A stretch of DNA of 64,000 nt from Manihot esculenta (taxonomy: Eukaryota; Streptophyta; Magnoliopsida; Malpighiales; Euphorbiaceae): the NCBI RefSeq assembly GCF_001659605.2, contig NC_035169.2, positions 17,856,263 through 17,920,262 on the forward strand, written 5' to 3'. The notes below the pieces were generated by a model, which made no database searches, was not told the DNA's origin, and saw nothing but the letters and a program-made list of their open reading frames with translations. Both the position numbers and the translations under genes were made by a program. Shown here piece by piece: positions 22,765 to 35,756 of the stretch (the stretch's first letter is position 1; each line of letters opens with the position of its first letter).

Positions 22765-25120
22765 GGTCAAATAGATCATCAATCCTAGGTAAAGGATATC
22801 TATTCTTGGTAGTGACCTTGTTCAACTGTCTGTAGTCGATACAAAGTCTGAGGGATCCATCCTTCTTTCTAACAAAGAGCACTGGAGCACCCCAAGGTGA
22901 GGTACTAGGGCGAATGAAACCCTTATCTACCAAGTCATGCAACTGTTCTTTCAACTCCTTTAACTCCGCTGGTGCCATCCTGTAGGGAGGAATAGAGATA
23001 GGTCTGGTACCAGGCAGTAACTCTATTTCAAACTCTATCTCCCTACTAGGCGGTAGTCCTGGAAGTTCGTCTGGGAAAACATCTGGAAACTCTCGAACAA
23101 CGGGTACTGAAGCTGGTTCTCTAACCTGACTGTCTAGCTCTCTCACATGAGCTAGAAACCCCTGACAACCCCTCCTAAGCAAACGACGAGCCTGAAGGGC
23201 TGAAATCAGACCTCTGGGTGTACCTCTCCTATCTCCTCTGAAGACACACTCTGACCCATCCTGGTCTCTGAGACTAACTACCTTGTCTCTACAGTCCAAG
23301 GTAGCACCATATGTAGATAGCCAATCCATCCCTAGAATGACGTCAAAATTTGTCAAATCTAGAACCACAAGGTCAGCTGGAAGGCATCTACCCTCTATGA
23401 ACACTGGACTGAAACGACAGACTGACGCTGCCACTGATGGGTCGCACTTGGGTCCACTGACCCAGAGAGGATACTCTAACTCAGAACTGATCAAACCCAA
23501 CCTCTCTATGGCTCTCGAAGCAATAAAGGAATGAGAAGCACCGGGGTCCATCAAAACATACACATCTGAACACCCAATGATGAGATTACCTGACACCACA
23601 GTGTTCGATGTGTTAGCCTCCTCCTGTGTCACTGTGAAAATACGTGCTGGAGCTACCGGATTTCCACCTCGGGAAGCTGCTGCTGAAGTAGAGGCTGCCC
23701 CTCTCCCTCTACCTCTGCCACTACCCTGAGGCATGGCTGGAGCTGCTGGCTGCCCTACTGGCTGTATAACACTACCTGAACTCATCTGCTGGGATGGTGC
23801 CACAAAAGTCACCTGAGGACAATCCCAAACAAAATGCCCTTCCTGTCCACATCTAAAACAAGCTGAAGATCCCAACTGACAAGCTCCCCTGTGGGGTCTC
23901 CCACATCTCCTACACACTGGACTAGCTGTACCAGAGCTCAAACCACTACCCATTCCCAGACTAGACTTGGCTTTACTCCAGAACTTATTCTTTAATCCTT
24001 TCGCTCTATCCCATCTCTTGTTGCCTGAAATTCCTGAACTGGGGGCCTTAGAACCCGAAGCCTGTGCCTTTGACTGTTTCTGAATATTGGCACTTGCTTC
24101 CATTTTCCTGGCTGCGTCCACTATAGAGTGAAAACTCTCCTTTTCTGCTGGAAGGATCAAGGAAGAATACCTGGGATGAAGTCTCATGGTATATCTCCTT
24201 GCTTTCTTCTGATCAGTATCATAGGCCTGACCCACGTACTGAAGCAAATCCAGGAACTTATCTGTAAACTCATCAACGCTCATTTCATCAGTTTGTCTCA
24301 ACTGTTCAAACTCTATTACCTTCATCTCCCTGGAGCTATCAGGAAAAGCCCACCCTGCAAACTCATTAGCGAACTCTCCCCACGACATACTGTTCATCCT
24401 GGGCTCCACATAATTCTTGAACCATTTCCGAGCCTTCTTACACTTTAGGGTAAACCCTGCCATCTCAATGGCTCTGCTATCATCTGCACCCAACTCATCA
24501 GTGATCATCTTCACAGTTCTCAGGTACTCAAATGGATCATCTCCTGTATTGAACTTAGGAGCATCCAATTTCAGGTACTCAGTCATTTTCACCTTGCTTC
24601 CAGATGAACTAGGTGGAAGTGTTTGGGCAACAGGGACTACTGGTTCTGTTTGTGGTGGTGGGGGTACTGGTTCATTTAGTTCTGGGTGTGCTGCATTTGG
24701 ATGGGTAGGGGAGGGTGGATACATGGGGTATGGTGGATAATAGTGAGGATCTGGCATATATGGCCTGTATGTAGGATATGGAACAAAACGAGAGTACTCC
24801 GACATACCCTCCATCGGATACTCTGGATCCTAGGAAAAGGCTGGATAGTCAAAACCTGAGGCCTGAATGCCTCCCTGGGATTCTCCCATACCTTCATCCA
24901 TAGACGGGTCAGTTTCTATGGCCTCCCTCACCCCCTCTGGTCTACCTCCTCTAGCTGTCCCTCTTCTGCTCTCGTATACAGACCTTCTAGGGTCTATTGA
25001 CATGCCTTCCCTGCTAGATCTTTGTGACCTTGCCCTCGGCAATGCAGGAGGACGAGCAGCTAATCTCTCACTATCTGGTGGGACTCTAGTCAATCGAGCT
25101 GATCGACGAGTTTCTCGCAT
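22765..25120 (-). pseudogene. Element H gag, protease and RT N-terminal part
   Basis: Gag begins at MRETRRSARL (ATG at 25118-25120). It runs through the Pro/Tyr-rich region, gag core, knuckles ([12 protein letters not shown] and [15 protein letters not shown]), protease ([10 protein letters not shown]) and the start of RT up to RIDDLFDQL, where element I is inserted. The frame continues at 13198. One nonsense codon, TAG at 24830-24832, stands where the relatives have CAG (FSxDPEYPM), about 97 codons into gag. Without readthrough only a short N-terminal peptide would be made, and translation of the rest would need an internal start such as 24812-24814. Confidence 0.92.
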
Positions 25121-25333
25121 TTTAACTCTGGAAAACAACACATATTATAGCATATCAGCATATAATCAACTCATATATCTCAATAATGCACATGCGTATC
25201 ATGGCATTTCATAACATCAAATAGACAGGACTCAATATCCTATCCTAGTGGACATGATTTCCTATTGTGCTTGACCAACTGCAACCTCTATAAGCCCAAC
25301 ACTCTCTCTATAGGTCCGATCATGTGAACCTAG

Positions 25334-25346
25334 GGCTCTGATACCA
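25334..25346 (-). other. Primer-binding site of element H (tRNA-iMet)
   Basis: The + strand reads ggctctgatacca, the reverse complement of TGGTATCAGAGCC, three bases from the 5' LTR boundary at 25350. It fixes the orientation of H. Confidence 0.92.
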
Positions 25347-25349
25347 ATC

Positions 25350-27635
25350 TGTAACGACCCTAAAATGGATCGCCACCGGCGCTAGGACTCAGGTAGGCTT
25401 AAGGCCGCCAGAACCCGTAGCAAGCCTGCTATACTCTCTGTGTACCTGTAAATCTCATACATGATCATACATTTTCTGTGAAAATAAAAGCTCTTTTCTG
25501 AACCATGGCTTAAACTGTGCATGCACTATCTCTGTACTCTGTACTCTGTACTCTGTACCCCTGACTAGAGCTTGCTCTAGATGGATTATCTCATACCTGT
25601 TAAGCCTAGTTTTTTCACATATTCTATAATGCATATACATATTAGATCATGTACAAAACAAAAGATTTACAACACAAACCACTAAGTCAAGCACAACTGT
25701 AAAAGAATACACAACTAGTACATCTCTTTTCATATTACATGTCCACTCTAAGCTATTACATATCTCTTTTCTCTTTTTGTACTCTTCTGGATCCCCCTCT
25801 GTACACTGTACACTGAACCTGTAAGACTGGGGTTAAGGGAGTGGGATGAGCTCTATAGCCCAGTGAGTAGAACAGTAAAACATACCATTTAACACATGAT
25901 CTTATGGAATGCATCATAACACAAACAATCCACATCAAGGGTAAACCTGTCACCACATAGTCCCAGTAACTCTGCCGTGCCAGGGCGTAGAATCGAGCAC
26001 CTGGTCTTCCTGTCATATATGTATACGTGTATATAACACCTGTACTTACCATTGCCAGGGCGTAGTCAAAGGCTCCTGGTCTTTACTATACCTGCCAGGG
26101 CATAGTCAAAGGCTCCTGGTCTTAACTATACCTGCTAGGGCGTAGTCAAAGGCTCCTGGTCTTAACTCAGAGACTATTGGATCATTCAGCATTCACCCAC
26201 ATCAACAATTAACTATGCAATGCACCATATTCGTGGATTCTAATGCAATCAACCTATTGCATAATCATGATGCATGAGATATGCTAAAAACATTCCATTG
26301 CTTAATTAAAAGAATTAAGTTTAGTTCCACTCACCTCTGGCTATCTGGACTGACTGACTCTGCAGGCTCTGAAAACTCTAGAGCAGTATTCACTGCTGCT
26401 CTCTCTGGTTCCTCTGGTCTGTGTAAGCACAGAAAGACTCAAATGAGGGACCAAACTAGCTTAAGCATAACTCTATTAAACTCCCCAAGAATCCCCTTAA
26501 ACTCACTCTAAAACTCATGCAAAGCATGCAAAAGAAAAGCTGGACAGAACACTTTCGGCGACAGGTTCGGCGGCCGAAAGTCCTCTCCAGAGCCGAAACT
26601 CATGCACCTTCGGCGGCCGAATCTCAACTTTCGGTAGCCGAACCCTTTCGGGGGCTAGTTTCGGGGGCTGAAAGGCACTCTAGAGACAAAAGTCTGTAAC
26701 CTTCGGCGGCACCTTCGGCAGCCGAACTCCCCTCCAGAGCCGAAAGTCCAAAAGCTCGGGGGCAAGCTTGGGCAGCCGAAGCCACCTCCTCTCACCTCCT
26801 CAGGGGTTCGGCGGCCGAATGTTCCTTCGGCTGCCAAACCTGAGTTCATCAGCAGGGCAGAAACTTGCCCTGCCTCTCGCCAAATGCACAAAACTCCCCC
26901 CAAACTCAACCACCTCACTTCCTCAGCTTGCATACACCTAAGTATATGCTCAAAGGGGTCAAAAACTACCTAAAAACCCCAACAACACAAAACACATAAC
27001 ACATAAACAAGCTTTTCTCACAAAATCATCAAAAACACTCTTTTTAACCTATTTATGCAACTCTCTCCATAAACCCCAAAAAATCTTCCATAAAACACGA
27101 AAACAAGATTAGGATCTTCACTTACCTTTTGTAAACAAGTAGATGAATGATCCTAACGTGGAGTTTTGAAGCAACTCTCCTTCAAACTCTCCAAAAGTCA
27201 CAACTTTGTGTTTTTAGCTTAAAACCTTCAAAATAACATAAAACTCAATCAAATCTTTGCAAAATTGAATGAAAACATGAAAGAACATTCAAAAGGGACA
27301 GAGTCTCACCTCAGCAAGTGAAAGAAACAGCGAACTTATCCTTTCAACCAACTGAGGACCGTTTTATAGGTGGCTGGCCAGACCACCTTCAGCGGCCATA
27401 CGTGAAACCGAAAGCCATGCATGTTCGGCGGCCGAACCTCACCTTCGGCGGCCGAACCTGGCTTTTCTACCTTGGTTCTTTTCTTTCCAAAACTCATTGC
27501 ATTTCAACTTTAAAACATTAAAACATACTATATTACTTTAGAAAAACATAAATCTTACCCTTATAGAGAATTCCGACATCTTGGATTCCACCGGACGACA
27601 GAAATTCCGATGCCGGACTCTAGCCGGGTATTACA
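25350..27635 (-). repeat. 5' LTR of element H (2286 bp)
   Basis: Runs from tgtaacgaccc to gccgggtattaca and is followed by ctctt, the duplication shared with 8214-8218. It lacks five TGTACTC units and one 20-bp palindrome unit relative to the 3' LTR. This accounts for the full 55-bp length difference. The reverse splice donor (cttacctttt) is at about 27121-27130. Confidence 0.93.
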
Positions 27636-27640
27636 CTCTT

Positions 27641-27762
27641 GCTGCTCTCTCTCTGTTAGACCTACTAGACATTGCCCTAGGCAATGTAGGAGGACGGGCG
27701 CTCATGCCCTCACCCTCAAGTGGCACTCCAGTCAATCGTGCAGATCGACGAGTTCCTCTCAT
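27641..27762 (-). pseudogene. Element F gag, N-terminal part
   Basis: Starts at [19 protein letters not shown] (ATG at 27760-27762) and runs to SNRERAA, where element H is inserted. It continues at 8218. It is nearly identical to the N-terminus of G's gag at 35310-35430. Its 5' untranslated leader runs on to the primer-binding site at 28032. Confidence 0.88.
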
Positions 27763-28019
27763 CCTGTTTTTCTGAAAAACAGCACATAACAAGCAAACAT
27801 TAGCACTATATGGTTCATGTGGGCACACATGAACCCTCATCACATACATCACATATCATAGCATATCATTAATGCACATGCATATTATCATGGCATTTCA
27901 CATCATCATACAAGATAGGACTCCACATCCTATCCTAGTGGACATGATCTTTCCTATTGTGCTTGACCTTCTATACCATCTATGAGCCCGACACTCTAGG
28001 TCCGACCATATGAACCTAG

Positions 28020-28032
28020 GGCTCTGATACCA
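28020..28032 (-). other. Primer-binding site of element F (tRNA-iMet)
   Basis: ggctctgatacca on the + strand, three bases from the LTR at 28036. It shows that this LTR serves as a 5' LTR for the truncated internal region F on its left, although the polypurine tract on its other side shows it is also the 3' LTR of G. Confidence 0.9.
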
Positions 28033-28035
28033 CTC

Positions 28036-30339
28036 TGTAACGACCCGAAAATCGGACCGCTACCGGCGCTAGGATCCAGATCGGCTTAAAGCCGCCGGGA
28101 CCCGTAGCAAGCCTGACATATAACCTGTGAACCTGTCAAATCCCATACATGATCATACATACTCATAAACCTGTAAACTTTTCCTTTTCATAAACCAAGC
28201 TCAACCTATGCATACTCATAACATAGCATAAACCACACACTGGAGCCCTCATCAAATGCTCCAATGGGGTATCATATCATACATAAATTAAGCTTGGTTG
28301 AACATAAACCTCATAAGACATTCTATAGATCATGTGTCAAAAGGGATTACTATACAAACTCGGTCAAGCATAACTTCTAAACCTCAATACATCATCATTA
28401 CATATCATAACTGTATAAAACATTACATTACAGTTTAATCATGTCCACTGCTAGCTATTACATAACCATGACTTTACTCTAACCGACCACCTGCTCTATC
28501 CTGTACCTGCAAGCCTGGGGGTTAAGGGAGAGGGGTGAGCTAAAAGCCAAGTGAGTAGAACCATAAAAATATATTAACAACATGCTCTAATGAAATGCAT
28601 CATAACACAGACAATTCACATAAGGGTTGGGTGAACTTGTCACCAATTAGTCCCAGCATCATTTGTGCCAGGCCGTAGCATGGGGTCCTGGTCTTCCTGT
28701 CATATCATACATTACTTACCATTTCCCCAGGGCCTTCTCTGGGCTCCTGGTGTTCGAGTCCCATATCCGTGCCAGGCCGTAGAATGGGGTCCTGGTCTTT
28801 CATTTTCGTGCCAGGCCGTAGAATGGGGTCCTGGTCTTCCTATCAGGGACTAATTGGGTCATCCAACATTCACCCACATCATCAATAAAGAATGCAATGC
28901 AACATATTCGTGAATTCTAATGCAATCATCCTATTGCATAATCATGATGCATGAAACATGATAAACATTCAATTTTTCAATTTAAAAGATTAAGTTTAGT
29001 TCCACTCACCTCTGGCTGACTCTGACAACACCGAAGCAGCTGAACTCACTACTGGGGTCCTCGGTTCCTCGGGTCCGAACCTACACAGGTGGACTCAAAT
29101 GAGGGACCAAACATACTAGAACATGACTCTAAAATACTCCCCAAAAACCCCCTTAAAACACCTCAAAACATCATGGAAAAACATGCAAAGGAGGGCTGCA
29201 CAGGGCACTTTCGGTGGCACCTTCGGCGGCCGAAAGTCCCTCCAGAGCAGAAAGTCAGGCAGGTTCGGCGGCACCTTCGGCGGCCGAAACTCCCAGACAG
29301 AGGCGAAACTCATGCATGTTCGGCGGCACCTTCGGCGGCCGAAACTCCCAGACAAAGACGAAAGTCCTCTTTCGGGGACAGGCTTCGGCAGCCGAAAGGC
29401 TTGCCTCCCAGCCATGTTCGGCGGCCGAAAGTCCTTCGGCTGCCGAACCTGGTTTCTGCCGAAGGGCAGAAACTTCGGCTCCTCATGCACAAATGCCTCT
29501 TAAACCTTCCAAACATGCATTTTTCCTATTCTACAACAAGCATACTCAAGCATACAAGTTCCTATGGGCTTCAACTAACTTAAACCCCATCTACAACACA
29601 TCAAGCATCCACATCCAAGCCACATTGTCCACACATGCACAGTAAGCCCATAAACTCATACAACCCTACACATGCATTTCTACTTCAAGAATCAACTTAA
29701 AACTTACTTAAAACATGCAATGAGCTTAAGATTGGCTCTTACCTCTTAAAGATCGAGAGAGAGACGACCTAAACTCGGAGATGGGAGAGAGAGAGCTCCT
29801 TGAACCTCCAAGCTCCAAAACTCGTTCAAATGCTCAAAAACTTCAAAACAAAGTGGAAACTCATGAAAATCTTGAAAGATCTGAAGGAAGAAACTCAAGA
29901 TTGGTGAGGAATGGCGGAAGGGCTCACCTTGGCCGAAAATAGGGAGAAAGCTCGCCCATTTCGGCTAAGGGACTCCTTTATAGTGACTGGCCAGGCCACA
30001 TTCGGGAGTCGAACGTGCCTCCGCAACACATGCAAGTTCGGCGGCCGAACATGAGGTTCGGCGGCCAAACCTGAACTTCCCTCACTTATGCCTTCGGGGG
30101 CCTAAGGCTCTCCCGAAGTGCAAGCATGTTCGGCGGTCGAACTTGGGTTTTGGCGGCCGAACCTGGGTTTTCCTCCAAGGTTATTTTCATGCAAAAACTC
30201 ATTTTCATCTTGCTTAAAACCATAAAACACATTAAAAACATTTTATGAAAACATGGTTTTACCCTTCTAGAGGTCTCCGACACCCGAGATTCCACCGGAC
30301 GGTAGGAATTCCGATACCGGAGTCTAGCCGGGTATTACA
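28036..30339 (-). repeat. LTR shared by tandem elements F and G (2304 bp)
   Basis: Runs from tgtaacgacccg to gccgggtattaca. On its left is a primer-binding site and the leader of F; on its right a polypurine tract and the pol of G. No duplication separates it from either. It is 110 bp longer than the LTR at 35757-37950. The difference is explained by a 77-bp segment near 28284, two palindrome-unit indels (12 bp near 29270, 20 bp near 30048) and one base near 30235. Confidence 0.92.
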
Positions 30340-30354
30340 TTCTCGCCCCCTTAA
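30340..30354 (-). other. Polypurine tract of element G
   Basis: The + strand reads ttctcgcccccttaa beside the LTR end at 30339. One base inside the G run is changed relative to the tracts of A, B and I (c-g interruption). Confidence 0.8.
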
Positions 30355-30436
30355 GAACATTCATCCCCGAATGTTCCTCAACTAGCACATGCAAGGCACA
30401 CAACATATCATACACATAAAACATATAAAACTAACC

Positions 30437-33400
30437 TTAGAAAAGATAAGGGTATTGCTGGAGCATGGACTCCCGTATCTCCCAGGTGCATTCTTCCATA
30501 TTGTGGTGGTTCCAAAGGACTTTCACCATCGGGATTTCCTTGTTTCTCAACTTTCTAATCTGAGTGTCTAGGATCCATACTGGCTGCTCTACATAGGTGA
30601 GATCTTCTTGGATCTCCACATCAGGCTCACTAAGAACCTTGCCCAGATCTGACACGAACTTTCTCAACATAGAAACATGGAAAACCGGATGGATTCTTTC
30701 CATTGAAGCAGGTAAATCTAGCTTGTACGATACATTCCCAATCTTTTGCAAGACTTCAAAAGGTCCGATGTACCGTGGAGCCAGCTTACCTTTCTTCCCG
30801 AACCGAACCACTCCTTTCATAGGAGACACCTTGAGCAATACCAGATCCCCCTCCTGAAACTCTACTTGCCTTCTGCGGATGTCTGCATAACTCTTCTGTC
30901 TGCTTGCAGCAGTCTTGATTCTTTCTCTGATTAAGGGTACCACCCTGCTGGTGACTTCTACTAGCTCAGGCCCTGCCAAGACCTTTTCCCTAACTTCTTC
31001 CCAGCAAACAGGTGATCTGCACTTCCTTCCATACAAAGCTTCATATGGAGCCATCCCAATGCTAGCATGATGGCTGTTATTGTAGGCAAACTCCACCAAA
31101 GGTAGATGCTGCCTCCAAGAACCACCAAAGTCCAGCACACACATTCTAAGCATATCTTCTATTGTCTGGATGGTCCTCTCCGACTGTCCATCCGTCTGTG
31201 GATGGAAAGCAGTGCTAAAATCCAACCTGGTACCCATGGCATCCTGCAGACTTCGCCAAAACCTGGAGGTGAACTGGGGCCCTCTATCGGAGACTATTGA
31301 AACAGGAACCCCATGCAGCCTGACAATCTCATCAACATACACCTGTGCCAATTTGTCCACAGAATAGCCACTCCTGACAGGGATGAAGTGAGCAGATTTG
31401 GTGAGTCTGTCCACAATCACCCATATGGAGTCCAATCTGTTGGACATCGCCCGTAACCCCACTACGAAGTCCATAGATATATTCTCCCATTTCCACTCTG
31501 TAATAGGTAGCGGGTTAAGCATTCCAGCCGGCTTCTGATGTTCCAGCTTCACCCTTTGACACACTTCGCAGGCTGACACAAACTGTGCCACTTCTCTCTT
31601 CATAGCTGGCCACCAATAAACCTTCTTCAGATCTTGATACATCTTGGTGGCTCCGGGGTGAATGCTGTATCTTGCATTATGAGCCTCTCTTATAATGTCT
31701 CCTTTCAGCCCTACATCATCTGGTACACACAATCGACTCCCATAGCGGAGGATCCCCTTGTTGTCGAACCTGAACTCACTATCCTTGCCTGACTGAACAG
31801 TCCTGGCAATCTTCAATAACTCTGGGTCCTCATACTGTTTCTGAGCCACCTGCTCCAGAAACACGGGTGCCACTCTCATCTGAGCAACTAAGGCACCTGT
31901 ACCAGACAACTCCAACTGTAGACCTTCATCAATGAGCTTGTAAAACTCCTTCACCACTGGTCTCCTCTCCGCCGTGATGTGGGATAGATTGCCTAGTGAC
32001 TTCCGGCTTAGGGCGTCTGCCACAACATTCGCCTTACCCGAATGATACTGAATCTTGCAATTATAGTCACTCAGCAGCTCTACCCATCTTCTCTGTCTCA
32101 AATTCAAATCTCTTTGACTCAGGATGTACTGCAGGCTTTTATGATCTGTGAAGATCTCACATTTTACCCCATAGAGGTAGTGCCTCCACATCTTGAGTGC
32201 AAAGATTACTGCTGCCATCTCTAGGTCATGCGTGGGCTAATTCAACTCGTGCTTCTTCAGCTGTCTAGAAGCATAAGCAATCACCCTTTCATTCTGCATT
32301 AGTACACAACCCAGTCCCACACGGGACGCATCACAGAAGACTGTAAAGTCCTCATACTAGATGGCATAGCTAACACTGGTGCTGAAGTTAACCTCTTCTT
32401 AAGCTCTTCAAAACTCTCTTCGCACTGGTCGGTCCACACAAACTTCTGATTCTTCCTGGTTAACCTGGTCAGAGGAGCTGCAATTTTCGAGAAGTCCTGA
32501 ACGAACCTCCTGTAGTAACCTGCCAAACCCAAGAAACTCCTGATCTCTGTCACTGAAGTGGGTCTAGGCCAGTTAGCCACAGCTTCTACCTTCGTGGGGT
32601 CTACCTCTATTCCATTTTCTGACACCACATGCCCCAAGAATGAAATGCTTCTCAGCCAGAACTCACACTTGGAGAACTTGGCATACAAGCCATGCTCCCT
32701 CAAGGTCTGTAGAACCAACCTCAGATGATGGGCATGCTCCTCTGCATTCCTGGAATACACCAAGATATCATCTATGAAGACAATAACAAAGTGATCCAGG
32801 TACTGGCTAAACACTCTGTTCATGAGATCCATGAATGCTGCAGGGGCGTTGGTTAACCCGAACGGCATCACAAGGAACTCAAAATGCCCATATCTGGTCC
32901 TGAAAGCTGTCTTTGGCACATCCTCCTCTCTGATCCTCAACTGATGATACCCGGACCTCAGATCTATTTTAGAGAAACAACCCACTCTTGCTAGCTGGTA
33001 GAATAGATCATTGATCCTTGGCAAAGGGTACCTATTTTTGGTAGTGACTTTGTTCAACTGCCTGTAGTCGATGCAAAGTCTGAGGGATCCATCCTTCTTT
33101 CTCACAAACAAAACTGGAGCACCCCAGGGTGAGGTACTCGGTCGGATGAAACCCTTGTCTACCAGCTCCTGTAACTGCTCCTTCAACTCTTTCAATTCTG
33201 TTGGCGCCATCCTGTAAGGAGGGATAGAGATTGGTCGGGTTCCAGGCATCAGTTCTATCTCAAACTCTATCTCCCTAGCAGGTGGTAAACCTGGCAGCTC
33301 GTCTGGGAACAAGTCCAAAAACTCTCTGACCACCAGCACCGAGGCGGGCTCTCTAACCTGACTGCTAAGCTCTCTCACATGAGCCAAATACCCCTGACAT

Positions 33401-35430
33401 CCCCTCCTAAGCAATCTGCGAGTCTGAAGAGCTGATATCAGACCTCTAGGTGTACCCCTCCTGTCTCCCCTGAAGACGACCTCTGACCCATCTTGACCTC
33501 TGAACCTGACTACTTTGTCCCTGCAGTCCAAGGTAGCACCATGGGTAGATAGCCAGTCCATCCCTAGAATGACGTCAAAGTCTGTCAAATCTAGAACCAC
33601 CAGGTCGGCGGACAAGCATCTTCCCTCAACAAACACAGGACTACACTGGCAGACTGACTCTGCCACTGATGGATCACACTTGGGTCCACTGACCCAGAAA
33701 GGACACTTTAACCCAGAGATCATCAACCCCAACCTCTCAACGGCTCTCGGTGCAATAAAAGAATGAGATGCACCAGGGTCCATCAAGGCATACACATCTG
33801 AACAACTAATGACTAAATTACCTGCCACCACGGTGTTAGATGCATCTGCCTCCTGCTGTGTCATTGTGAAGATCCGTGCTGGAGTTGATGGACCTTCACC
33901 TCTGAAACCCACTGAAGAAGAGGCTGCCCCTCTCCCTCTGCCTCTGCCACTGGCCTGAGTCGTGGCTGGAGCTGCTGGCTGTGCTACACTACCTGAAGCT
34001 GTCTGCTGGGACTGTGCCATCGGAACTGCTCTTGGACATTCTTGAGCCATATGCCCCTCCTGACCACATCTGAAATAGGCTGTCGTCCCAAACCGACATA
34101 CTCCCCTGTGTGGCTTACCACACCTTGCACAAACTGCATTTTCCGCACCAGAGCTTGAGCCACTCCCAAATCCCAGACTGGACTTGACTTTGCTCCAGAA
34201 CTTGTTCTTCTTAGTCTTGGCTTTGCCCCATCTCTTGCTGCCTGAAGCTGCTGCACTCAGGGTAGAGGGATCTAACCTTCCCCCACCCGGGGTTTTAGGA
34301 CCAGAAGACTGTGCCACTGATTGCTTAATTGTCCCCTGAATGATGGCACTGGCCTCCATTTTCCTGGCCATATCCACTATGGCATGGAAGCTCTCCCTGT
34401 CCACTGACTGAATCAAGGAGGAATACCTGGAATGAAGTTTCATGACATACCTCCTTGACTTCTTCGAATCTGTATCCAGACACTGCCCAGCAAAAGGCAA
34501 CAGGTCCAAGAATCTGTCGGTGTACTCCTCTACAATCATTTCATCTGTCTGCCTCAACTGCTCAAACTCTATCATCTTCAATTCTTTTGAACTGTCAGGG
34601 AAAGCCCATCCTGCAAACTCGTTTGCAAACTCCTCCCATGATAAGCTTTCCACCCTCGGGCTCACATAATTTTTAAACCACTCTCGGGCTTTCTTGCATT
34701 TTAATGTGAACCCAGCCATCTGGATGGCTCTACTGTCATCCGCCCCTAACTCCTCTGTAATTGTCTTGACCCTCTCAAGATACACAAACGGGTCACCACC
34801 TGATTCAAACTGGGGAGCACCCAGCTTCATATATTCAGTCATCTTGACCTTGCTCCCTCCAGATGAGCTAGGCTTTGGTAATTGAGTCTCTGGCACTGGG
34901 GTTTCTGCTGATGGTGGAGGAGGTGCAACATTTTCTGTAGTAGGGTTTACTGGATTTGGATAGTAGGGTGGGGGTGGATACATTGGGTACTGTGAGTATG
35001 GTGGGTAGTAAGATGGGTAAGGCATGTGTGTGGGATAAGGGGTAAAGCTAGGGTAATCCGATGTACCTCCCATCGAATACCCGGGATGTTGTGAGAAGTG
35101 TGGGTAGTGGGGTGGCTGAACAAATCCCGAGGCCTGAGTGCCTCCTTGGGACTCTCCCATACCTTCTTCTGACATGCTAACTCCCAAACTGCCATCCCTC
35201 CTCTGCTCTACATCCATATCATCCCCCATGTCCTCGGACATTTCTCCCTGAACTGTTCCCCTCACTGATCTGCTTCTACCCAGATCCAGAGACCTTCTGG
35301 GGTCTCTTGCTGCTCTCTCTCTGTAAGACCTACTAGACATTGCCCTAGGCAATGTAGGAGGACGGGCGTTCATGCCCTCATCCTCAGGTGGCACTCCAAT
35401 CAATCGTGCAGATCGACGAGTTCCTCTCAT
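30437..35430 (-). pseudogene. Element G gag-pol polyprotein, nonsense plus frameshift
   Basis: Gag starts at [10 protein letters not shown] (ATG 35428-35430). Gag, protease ([10 protein letters not shown]) and RT (FIDDILVYS) are in one open stretch down to about 32360. Near 32355 the RNase H motif is broken by a 1-bp loss (PSSMRT where copies read PSSGEDF). A stop then follows near 32236-32238, where the Tyr of HELNYPTHD became a stop. From 32218 down to 30437 the rest of RNase H, integrase, GPF module and chromodomain (QQYPYLF) are open. The second zinc knuckle has lost its first cysteine ([11 protein letters not shown] for [11 protein letters not shown]), which should weaken zinc binding. 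Not able to make an intact product. Confidence 0.92.
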
Positions 35431-35604
35431 CCTGTTTTTCTGAAAAACAGCACATAACAAGCAAACATTAGCACTATATGGTTCATGTGGGCACACATGA
35501 ACCCTCATCACATACATCACATATCATAGCATATCATTAATGCACATGCATATTATCATGGCATTTCACATCATCATACAAGACAGGACTCCACATCCTA
35601 TCTT

Positions 35605-35710
35605 AGTGGACATGATCTTTCCTATTATGCTTGACCTTCTATACCATCTATGAGCCCAGTGGACATGATCTTTTCTATTATGCTTGACCTTCTATACCAT
35701 CTATGAGCCC
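35605..35710. repeat. 53-bp tandem duplication in G leader
   Basis: The segment from agtggacatgatctt to ctatgagccc occurs twice in a row (35605-35657 and 35658-35710) with one base different (tttcc/ttttc). It lies between the gag start and the primer-binding site. It is single in F (27943-27990 region), so the duplication is specific to G. Confidence 0.9.
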
Positions 35711-35740
35711 GACACTCTAGGTCCGACCATATGAACCTAG

Positions 35741-35753
35741 GGCTCTGATACCA
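35741..35753 (-). other. Primer-binding site of element G (tRNA-iMet)
   Basis: ggctctgatacca on the + strand, three bases from the 5' LTR at 35757. Identical to those of F and H. Confidence 0.92.
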
Positions 35754-35756
35754 CTC

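Larger units (their letters stand above)
8219..27635 (-). mobile_element. Element H: full-length chromovirus, split by element I
   Basis: Minus-strand LTR retrotransposon with 5' LTR 25350-27635, 3' LTR 8219-10559 and a perfect 5-bp duplication ctctt (8214-8218 and 27636-27640). Without element I and one tagct copy it is about 9.85 kb. It was inserted into the gag of F and later hit in its RT by I. Its gag-pol frame has two nonsense codons but no frameshift that I can see. The LTRs differ by substitutions on the order of 1% plus two indels totalling 55 bp, so it is older than I, as the nesting requires. Confidence 0.95.
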
